DNA from: Yponomeuta sedellus
Lineage: Eukaryota > Arthropoda > Insecta > Lepidoptera > Yponomeutidae
Assembly: GCA_934045075.1 (NCBI GenBank)
Contig: OW203744.1
Coordinates: 4,948,795-5,012,794, forward strand
DNA length: 64,000 nt
Direction: 5' to 3'
Both the position numbers and the translations under genes were made by a program. The notes under the pieces were generated by a model. It was not told where the DNA came from. It searched no databases and was given only the letters and a program-made list of their open reading frames with translations. Of this stretch, positions 37,334 to 47,500 are shown piece by piece. Each line of letters opens with the position of its first letter. The stretch's first letter is position 1.

Positions 37334-38366
37334 CTTTTCTCTATTACAACGATTTTTGTCAACGTTTTGTTTACCTCAGAGGAATCCTGTCTGGTACAAA
37401 ATATAGTTACGTCCGTGCTAGGCAGGCAGCTCAACGCTTGTTTTACTGTAGATAGCTTAGGACCGCGCTCCGTGATCTAGATTTAGTCAGATCATGTTAT
37501 TAGTTAAGCCAACGATGTATTTAATGACAACATGCAATTAAATAATTGCCTTGACAGAATGTCCTTTCATTTCCGACTTTCCTACTAAAATTTTCAGAAC
37601 GTATCCTTAAATTGACGTAGAAAAATGTGTCCAAAGAAAAGAATTTGCTGCAAAAGAATAACCATTTATTACATTAGAATAAATTAATTACATACCAGTT
37701 ACAGTATTCATAACAAACATATTAACGTTGTAACGGTACGGCGACAATCTTAATCGGCGAAATAATCCTTAAATTTTTACGAAGTTAGTCTGGCCACTCA
37801 AGCGAAATCCCGTTTCGAAACATCGATTCGGGATTTCGAACGCAGTAAATTCATACACACCTATTTACCTACCTAAAAAAACTACTATTTAGGTACATAC
37901 GGTAGTTTTTTTCCGAATCAGAATTCCTTATGGTAGCCAGAGTGTTCGGAGTCCCGGACGGAAAAAAGCCGCCCGAACGGAACTCGCAACTTATGTTCTT
38001 TTTCTTCGCAAGACACAGCAAACTGTACAATCGCAATCAGAAAATCTTCGTACATATTCGATGAAAAAGTTTGAACTCATAGCTAGCGTCTCTCAAATGA
38101 GCGTTTATATTCCAAACTGAAATAAACGTGTGCGTGTGATGTATTCTGCGGAATTTCGAATCGAAATTCCGAAACAGAATTTACGAATACGAGAAAAAGA
38201 AAAGCTCGTTCCCGTCTCATGCTTGCCGGCCGCACTTGACTAGGGTTTTTTTTGCGTTACTATTGTCGTCTCTAACCAAAACGCATTTAGATTTATTTTA
38301 GTTTATAACATCCAGTCCGCAAGTCGCCGGCCCGTTTTAATGCCGCTAGTCTTAACATTACTTTTA

Positions 38367-38592
38367 GGGCCTGTTTCACAATCTGCAAATAAAGTTCCGG
38401 ATAAGCTATCTGCAACCACGGCTGCCGCTTGTTCTAAATTTAAATAAATATTCCTATTTTATTTTATTTATTAGGCACACCAACAGCACTATATTGCGTG
38501 TGTTTGTTTATGAATTAAAATTTAGAACAAACGGCAGCCCTGGTTGCGGATAGCTTATCCGGAACTTTATTTGCAGATTGTGAAACAGGCCC
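38367..38592. mobile_element. Hairpin MITE with 80-bp inverted repeats and TTA duplication
   Basis: gggcctgtttcacaatctgc and gcagattgtgaaacaggccc are exact inverted ends; pairing continues about 80 bp (aagttccggataagctatc). TTA flanks both sides (38364-38366, 38593-38595), as for PIF/Harbinger-type elements. No ORF is present. Confidence 0.85.
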
Positions 38593-38595
38593 TTA

Positions 38596-40000
38596 AAGTA
38601 AATTTTACCATTACGAAGCCCCTAATTCCAATCACACAATGTCACTAAACATAACTGTTCTTTGAATTAATTAATTTACCCAGTTTCACTTACCAATTCA
38701 GCTCTGCTACGAAAAGGTTCTTAAATAAATATTGCACATAGAAATCTCTACTTACGCACCTAATTAGATTACGTACTCTGTACCTGTGCAAAGTTCCGTA
38801 GATGTTACGATTTTTTAAATAAAATAATGTAAAAGGAGATTTAAAAAAAATCGGCACCTTCAAAATATTTGTGCTAAGTACTTGACTTTTTCATTCTCTT
38901 TGTATTTATTTTATACCCTTTTTAACCCTAACCTAAGCACTCCCACGAACATTTTTGATGCTTAAATGCTACGAGGAAACGAATATAATTGAAATATAGT
39001 GAATATATATTTAATTTAGAGGGCAAACGTATAACAGCCCTAGTTTTTCGGAGTTTATTAGGTTTATTTATCACAATGATGGTTTGATAGCATGATGCCC
39101 ACTTCGTTACTTTTGTTTCATTTCAATACAATCGGTAGCATGATTATTTTGTAAAATGTTTTTATATTTTTATTATTACAGCCTCATGACTTTTCGCACT
39201 TCTAGAGACCCGTAAAACCACGAAAAAAAGTTTTATGAGTTCCTTGGTCTCTATGTTATAAATACAACTAATAAAACTTGGACGCTTGAGAGCGTTCCGC
39301 AATGTTTCATCGGTTTGTTTACATCTAAAGAACTTCACTCTGGAACAGAGCACCTACCTATACGTTAACTGTGCAATTATTGTATTATCTATTAGGGGAA
39401 TTTAATTTCAACCAATAAATGCATGCACAGTTAAATAAAATGCTGGTTTTGTAGCTAAAAAAGCTTACATTCTTCAGAAAAAAAATCTTACATTCTTCAG
39501 AAAAAAATCTTTAAGTACCTATGTCCTAGTAAGCTTAACTTTAATAAATAAATTAATACAGTAACAAAATTCATTTAACTACCTACTGAGAATTGTTAAC
39601 TACGTATCTGTTAGATCTACCAATCTTAGATCTATGCCCCTTCAAATTTGTATTACGATGTCATGAATGATATAATTATATTTTAAACAGGTCTAATCGC
39701 GATTATTTATTAGAAAAAACGTAATTACCTCATTTCCAGACCCGTTTAATATATAAATATGTATGAGTACCTATCGCGAATCATTGAGAAATACTATTTC
39801 ATTAATGATCATGGGCGTGCTTGAGAAATAACGATAACTAAAACTACTGAGATTCTTTACATAAGTACCCGAATGAGCAGTTTACTTAAAACTATACAAT
39901 AATCATGAGAGCGAACCAAATGATATGGGAACTAAATTACATTAAGGGGCCACCCGGCGGTAACTAGGCCATGCCACAACAGGAAAAAAACGTTTTATGA
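38596..40000. other. Intergenic, nothing recognised
   Basis: AT-rich; a short tandem of ttacattcttcagaaaaaaa is present at 39466-39507. No coding signals. Confidence 0.4.
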
Positions 40001-40002
40001 TA

Positions 40003-40345
40003 CGTAGGGACCATCCATAAATTACGTCACACGTTGAGGAGGAGGGAGGGGGTCGACGAAGTGTGACGGGGGGGTGGGAGGCGGTCCTGAATTTCGTGAC
40101 ATCACACTTCCAAATTTACGTGTTCAAACACGAACTTTGCATTATTAACGAAACAGGTACTTACTCAAGACATTTGTAACTCTTGATATAAAACTAATTT
40201 CGGATCTACTGTTCGAATTCCATAATTTTCAAATTTGTAATATTGAAAAATAATGTGACGTCACACTAGGGGGGGGGGGGGATTTAAAAAATGTGACGAA
40301 AATCACGAAATTCGTGTGACGTAATTTATTATTATAATAGCTATT
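40003..40345. mobile_element. DNA element of the agggaccatccataaattac type
   Basis: It starts tagggaccatccataaatta and contains cgtcacac, paired with gtgtgacgtaatttatta at 40313-40331, with G-runs inside (40270-40282). This TIR type is widespread in arthropods; the right end looks damaged. Confidence 0.55.
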
Positions 40346-41061
40346 TTTAGAACCTAAGTGTGTAGGTATGTCGATTAAAAGACTTATCAAGATTGTTTAC
40401 ATTTTTCCAAATGGACTATAGGTCGTTGATCCCAGGTTCTAGACTGTAGGTTCTGAACATAGTGGTCACGTGTTTAATTTTACGAGGTTTAGTTTTTGAA
40501 AAAAGGCATTTTAAAACAAGTTATGATTTTTACGCCATTGGTGGCACTAGTTAGCAGCGCGTAGCGCCTTAACCTTTAAATAATCAAAGAATTAGCAAAT
40601 CCGTAATAAAAACCAATCAAATTATTTGTTAACATCTTTGGCAAGTTCGAAAATACGAGTAAAAAAATTTAGACCGGTTTTAGATTTTCGACAAATTTAT
40701 CGCTGTCTTAGATTTTTTTATCCGTAGAATTCTGACGCCTATCATTTCTGGAGTTTTGTAGGTAAAACATAAAATAATAATAATATCTAGTATTTTATTT
40801 CTCATTGCCCTCAAATGGGTCGAATATTTCCCTTCTTCGGTTGCGGTGAGCTTTTTTAATAATAATAACTTCCACACAAGTTCACACAACACAATCACTT
40901 AGTAGCAACACTGATGAAATGTCAGAATCCTTCGGAACAAAAAAATCTGAGTTTAATTACTCAAATATAGATGGAGACTAGTGTAACCATCATTTTAATT
41001 TCTGATTCTGGTTCTTTCTGGTCGTGCAAGGCCAAGAGGTCTATCAGAATCGAGCTGCATA

Positions 41062-41316
41062 CAGTCTGTTATCTTTTAGAATATACCTCGGCCACTATCG
41101 GATAGAATCGGATATGTTCGTGTAATAGAAATATCAAAACGAATATGACACTTAATTCCGAAATCGGAACTAATATGACACTTAATTCCGAAACCGGGAC
41201 TAATACGACACTTAATTCTGAAAACAGAGCAGGAAGTAGTATTACACTCGTGTGCCTTCGGCGAAAACCGAAGCCTACTCTAGAGCCCGAGGAGGATTCT
41301 AGAAGCTAGCAGACTG
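41062..41316. mobile_element. Tc1/mariner-like MITE (CAGTCTG ends)
   Basis: The ends cagtctgttatcttttagaa and ttctagaagctagcagactg are inverted and flanked by TA (41060-41061, 41317-41318). Inside, aatatgacacttaattccga is repeated about three times. It lies just beyond the stop codon of NKIRAS. Confidence 0.8.
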
Positions 41317-41427
41317 TACAAATGAGGCTTCAATACAAACCGATGTAGCCGTTGACGATGATGATGGATGGGGATGGAGACGAGCTCACGGCTGATGGCA
41401 GAAGAGGCAGAGACCGAGAGCGTACTG

Positions 41428-41515
41428 TTACATGTCACTGCGGTTGTTCTTCTGGGTGAGTTTGCTGAGCGTGCTCAGTTGCGGGAACGCCGTCTTGTTC
41501 TGCACCGGATTCAGC
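41428..41515 (-). CDS. NKIRAS: NKIRAS exon 4 and stop
   Basis: After ctcccgcag: LNPVQNKTAFPQL, then LSKLTQKNNRSDM and TAA. KTAFPQL and the basic/Asn tail resemble the short C-terminal tail of the family. Confidence 0.88.
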
Positions 41516-44500
41516 CTGCGGGAGAAAGGAAATAGAAGAAAGTGTAACGGTGCAAAACTCTTAACATAACATAACGTAACGTAACTCAACGTAACGTAAC
41601 TCAACGTAACGTAACGTAACATAACATTTACATACAAGCACATACATTGCTTCTGGCCCCACACTAGGATACCCTGTGTCGTGGGAACCAGAAACAACGA
41701 CATCACAAGCATGTAAACATCCAAGACCTGGGCTTTTTTTTTGTTCCCACCATTCTTTATATTTCTTTTTCTATCTTCTTCTTCAGGCTATATTATGTAG
41801 TCCACTGCTGGCCATAGCCCTCCCCTAATGAGCGCCATAGCGCCCTGTCTTCAGCTTGCCGCATCCAGCATCTGCCGGCAGTTATTCGCAGATCGTCATC
41901 CCACCTGGTCGGAGGGCGTCCTACACTACGTTTGCCGAGTCGCGGTCTCCACTCAAGAACACTACCTATCTACACTTTTCTATATATAATTTTCAAATAT
42001 TTAAATTATGTCACACATTTCGAAATTGCCATCATTACAACTTTACCCTTCGACCGGATCTGACTATTTTACCTGCTTATCCGTTTTATCCAGTTTTTCT
42101 GTTTTATTATAAAATAATACTACCTATCTACAAATAAATCAACAATTGAAGTCGTTCCAGTTCTTATTATTTATAAAAGTTATACAACATTGCAAAAGAA
42201 AGAGGTTTGCTGGAAGAAATCTCTTCTAGGCATAAGCTCGCCTTTGTACATGTTATTTCTTATGTAATGTCCCGTTAAAGGTTTCGTGTGCAATAAAGTA
42301 CAGTCTGCTAGCTTTTAGAATATATTACCTCGGCTACTATCGGATGGATAGATCGTAAAAGGGACATAAACCGGGGGGTGGGTAGCAGCGCCCCCTGCAG
42401 TACAATTTCACCGCACTGCGATCCCCAACCCGCATGCCCAGCGTGGGGATTATGGGCATTACCCCGTATGATAGCACAACGTGGCGCTCTTTAGGGGAGG
42501 GCTATGTCCAGCAGTGGACTAGTATAGCCTGACGACTATCGGATAGAATCGGATATATTCGTGTAATAGAAATATCGGAACTAATATGACACTTAACTTT
42601 AAAAAATAGTGAAGAAAAGTTTTATACAAAGCAGGAAGTGGTATTACACTTGTGTGTTTTCAGCGAGAACCGAAGCCTACTCTAGAGCCCGAGGTATATT
42701 GATATCCTTGAAGTTAGATAAATCCCGAGAGATATCCTTGAAGTTCAATGGTTGCCTAGTAGCCGTTTCAGAAACGGTCACCGATCTCGGCCTCGTCATC
42801 GACCGGAAACTTTGCTGGGACGCTCAGTTGAAGGCAGTATCGCAGAAATTCTATGCCGCGCTTCATTCTTTGCTTCGTTTGAAGAACTTTCTTCCTTATC
42901 ATCATAATCGTCGTCAGGCTATACTAGTCCACTGCTGGACATAGCCCTCCCCTAAGGAGCGCCATAGCGCCCTGTCTTCCTATTAACATCAAAATTACTC
43001 TCGTGAATTCCCTTCTCGTACCCATCCTAGACTACGCCGATATCTGCTATCTCGATCTCTCGCAGGAATTCCTGAACAAACTCAATCGTCTGCAGAACAC
43101 CTGCATCCGCTTTATTTTTGGTTTGCGCTAATACGACCATGTGTCTGATTTCCGCCCCAGGTTAAAGTGGCTTCCTATTCGAGATCGTAGAAACCTTCGA
43201 ATTCTCTGCACACTCTACTCTATAACGACCCCAACACTCCTCAATAGCTTAAGTCTCAATTTGCATTTTTATCTTGCACACATAGCAGAGAACTCCGGTC
43301 CTCCCAAAATCGTCTTCTTTATACACCCTCTCACCATACTGGTTTAATCTCTAGCTCTTTCTGCGTCTCAGCCGTCTGTCTCTGGAACGCCTTCCCTGAT
43401 AATATCCGTAAAGCCCCATCTCGGAATTCTTTCAAAGCTCTTGCCCGGGAACACTTCCTCGAGAAGTGCTACCCCAAACTCCCTTAGCCACTCCTTATGT
43501 GAAGAGTCTTTCCGATGTATACATGTCCTCCCTATTCATTACATTTAGATTTCATATGTATGGTAAATTATATGATATTCCATGTTTCTTACAGTGTGTA
43601 CATATGTATGTAATGTGATGTGTATGTATGTATTATATTGTGGCAGCATCACAGACCACAGAACATAAAAAAAGAGTAGAAGTCGTAAGTGGGCGGTGCC
43701 CACGTGCCTCACATTAGCAATGTATTGCCTATGCGAAGTCGGTGACAGTTTTGTTGACTTCAGTTGCCGTGCGCTTCTAGTAAAGAAAAAATGATGAAAA
43801 CTTTATTAAAATGCCTTGTTATGCTGTGTTAGAGAGCAAAAATAAAAGTTGGGGACCAAAACATACCGATCATGCCGTAACATTTCATCTTTAGGACGTA
43901 TTTCATTGTATTTTTAATTAAATTTGTAATGACATGAACACGGAAAGCAATGCGAAAATGAGAAAGTGAAATCACCTTTATTTACTGGCTAGTAAAGTTA
44001 AATTTTCATTGAAGAAAATGTACATTCTCTAGAAATTTCTGTCGAAATTTGAATTCTACTCGATTACGGATGGGGGCACACATGATAAAAATCTATCGAT
44101 AATTACTTGTCTATGACTTAGTAGTCATACATACTTAACGGTACTTAGGTATTGTAAATTCCAATAAATTCGTCTAAGTAGGTAAAATAATTATTGTTAT
44201 TTTATACCTACTTCCTAAGTGCCTTTTCATATGCACCCGGTCGCCGTCCGGTCGCCGGGCCGAGTAAAGTAGTAATGTATGAGCTCCGGTCGCCGGCTGG
44301 TCGTTGTGCATGTGAAAACTGTCTTTGGAGCTCATACATTACTTTTCATACAATACATGACATGAGCACATGCAAGACATGAGCACAGCTAGATGGCGAT
44401 ATAGTTTTTCTTCACCAGTTTATCAGGGACTGAAATATTTAAGAAACTATCAAAGTAATTTTAATCTTACATTTTTAAATATTCCAACCGAGATGTAAAG

Positions 44501-47500
44501 TGAGGTTATCGAAAACGACTCATATGGTTTTTGTTACTTCAGTTCAAAATATTAAGTAGTTTACTACTGTTTACCTGTTCGAGTTGTTGTTCTCTTGGCG
44601 AGCATAAGATTTTTGTTTTGTTAAGTTTTTTTTATTATTCTGCTATTTACCCTTAATACTTCAACCCCTTTGACAACAGCAAACCGAGGCAATAATAAAA
44701 CAACCCTCTCGGATTCAAAACAATTTGGAAGTGAGTTTTCGTTTAGTTTTCCTAATGAAACGGGATATGAAATTAAAATGGAAGGCAGCGATAAGAAGGC
44801 AAAATTGGTTCCCAACGAAGATGAGCACAATATATTCAGAGCATTTTCATGAACACTTCATAATAACTAAAAAAGGCGGAAGGTGGCACTAATGTGATGC
44901 AGCAATACCAGAAAAAATGTGCTTCACTTCCAGGTTAGACTCCTGCGTAAAAATGAAATTATATTAGTACAATCATCCATTAGTATTACGTATGAAACAT
45001 GGCGTACAGATAGACAAAGATCTGAATTGAGTCGTAGAATAATATTTCCCGTGTTATAATTTCTAACGCCGGCGAAGCAGCGGGTTAAAGCTAGTTTTAA
45101 TAAAAGACAACATTTTAAAATATTACGAAATCTACCACATTGTTTTATTTGTGCATCTATCCACCCTATTAGTATTAATTCTTTATTGCACAAAAGATAA
45201 TGTAAAAAGATGCATTTTCCACGAGTAAAGCCGGTACCAGTATTCGTATTCGGCCGTTAATGTGTTAAACTGTTTGAATAATTTGTCGATAGGTTCACTC
45301 TATCGATAAACTAGAACTCGCATTGTCCCATCCCAAACTGAGAATGTACTGGTTTTTCAATTTTGAACTTTATGTCTTACTAGGTAAAAGTTCTTTTCGG
45401 TCCGAAGCGGTGGTAGTTCCATCTAGTGTAGAGTAGCGTTACTACAAAATGTCAACCTTAATTTCATCATTGTCATTTGACTTTGATCATTGTTAACATT
45501 GTGAAAAGGTGCATATTTTACTTGAAATTTTTATGATGTACACCTTTTCGGCATTGACTTTATTTACCAATGGCAGCTTGGCATTCGTAGTGTGCGTTTG
45601 GTTTATGTGTATCAGTTTGGTTACACTGGTTTTCGTACTAAAGTGTCATGTCACTACTTCTACTCTTTTTTTATGTTCTGTGTCACAGACTGTTCACGCC
45701 ACAGTTGCTATGGAGATAACACTTCAGTCAAAAGCTCGCAACGAATTTGCCGTTTTAAAATCTTTAATATTTTCTCTTATTATTTACGCTTTCTTGTAAA
45801 TATTGTACATACGTTAGAGTTAGGTTTAAATAAAATACGCATCTGTATATACTGCATCAAGAGTTCTATCATTTCAACCTGCAACAACTCTACAATATAT
45901 ATTATTTATATACTATTATTTTAATATATATATATATATGTTTAGTGTATTATATGTGTAAGTATATAATTAATGTGTAAGTTTATTTAACTACACCATT
46001 TTACTACATTGTTTTTCTTTTTCCTTTTTTTTTGCACGCCTGCCAACTTTTTCGTTCCCTCCTGCGGTTGACTGGTAGAAAATGCTTATGGCATTAAGTT
46101 CGCCGCATTGTACGATTTCATGGTGCAATTAAGTATTAATAATATATTCTAAAAGCTACAAAAAAAAATATTCTAATATATGCAATAATAATAATAAAGA
46201 CATTTATTGGAACAAATTAACACATTACAGGAAGGAAAAAGCATACCACTGATAGTTACATGAGTACTGTGTTTTTTTTTTTACAAAAACATAAGGACTC
46301 AATTGTGCAAAAAAATGTGTAGGCGTTTCGGAGTGCTAGCGCCTACAACGACAAAAAAATCATAACTTGTTCTATACTACATTTTTTATTTGGAGGTGAA
46401 CATGAGAAATCTTGAGCGGTGGTAGCGGAGCGGAGCGGTGGTAGCGGAGCGGAGCGGTGGTAGCGGAGCGGTGTAGAACGCCGGCTTCTCAATCGGGAGG
46501 TCGTGGGTTCAAACCCCGGCATGTACCAATGACTTTGTTTTCTAAGTTATGTACATTTGTGAAATTATAGTAGCAATACTACTCGCTCACTCCACCAACC
46601 CGGACTTGGTCCCCGTGGTGGAGTATGGCCTAACCTTCCTGCGATGCAGGAAGAGACCCGTGCCCCAGCAGTGGGGACATACAGGGGTTGATAACGAACA
46701 TGAGAAATCTTGCCAACTGTGACCACCATTTTTAGAACCCACAGTCTAGAACCTAAAATCGACAACCAATGACTTTAATCACTTTTCGCCAAAAGCGGCA
46801 GTTGTTAGCGGAAATCGAATAAAGTTTTAGTCCATTGATCATAGGTTCTAGACGGTAGGTTCTAAAAATAGTTGTCACAGTTCTTAAGGTTTCTCATGTT
46901 CTTCACTTTTAGATAAAAACGTTTTATGTAAACGTATTACGTAGTAAACAAGTTATGATTTAAAAACCTATTTGGAGGCTAAAAATTTCACCCATGCCGG
47001 GATTCGAACCCGCAACCTCTGGCTATCCGTACCAGCGCTCTACCAATTGAGCCAATGGGCGACTCACGGCATCAGTGAAATTTCGAACCTCTATACAATA
47101 TTCTCTGTATTACGTACAGGCAGCGACATCTGACTTAAGCAAATTGCGTCACTTACAGCCCCGACTACCTACTTTGCAGTTAGGTTTTACATCGGAACGA
47201 TATCACTGTACCTACATGATTATACTATTTTTATTTTTAATGCACTAACCCGTGCTAAGGAGAAATTTAAAAACTTTGAAATTTTTAGCCTCTAAATAGG
47301 TTTTTTAATTTGTCCTTAGCACGGGTTAGTGCATTGAAAATAAAAATAGTATAAGTTATGATTTTTTTCCATTGGTGGCGCTAGTTAGCTCCACGAAGCG
47401 CCTTAATTATAGTAAATAGTACTTATTAATATTTTTATACATCCAGTGTGTGGTGCCGGCCTAGAGAATAGCACCAACCCAAATTCTTTCCGCGGGTGTC

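Noticed and set aside
41570..41632. Telomere-like repeat (acgta/cgtaac)
   Set aside because: The pentamer is irregular and is not the insect TTAGG; it looks like a simple microsatellite beside a SINE tail.
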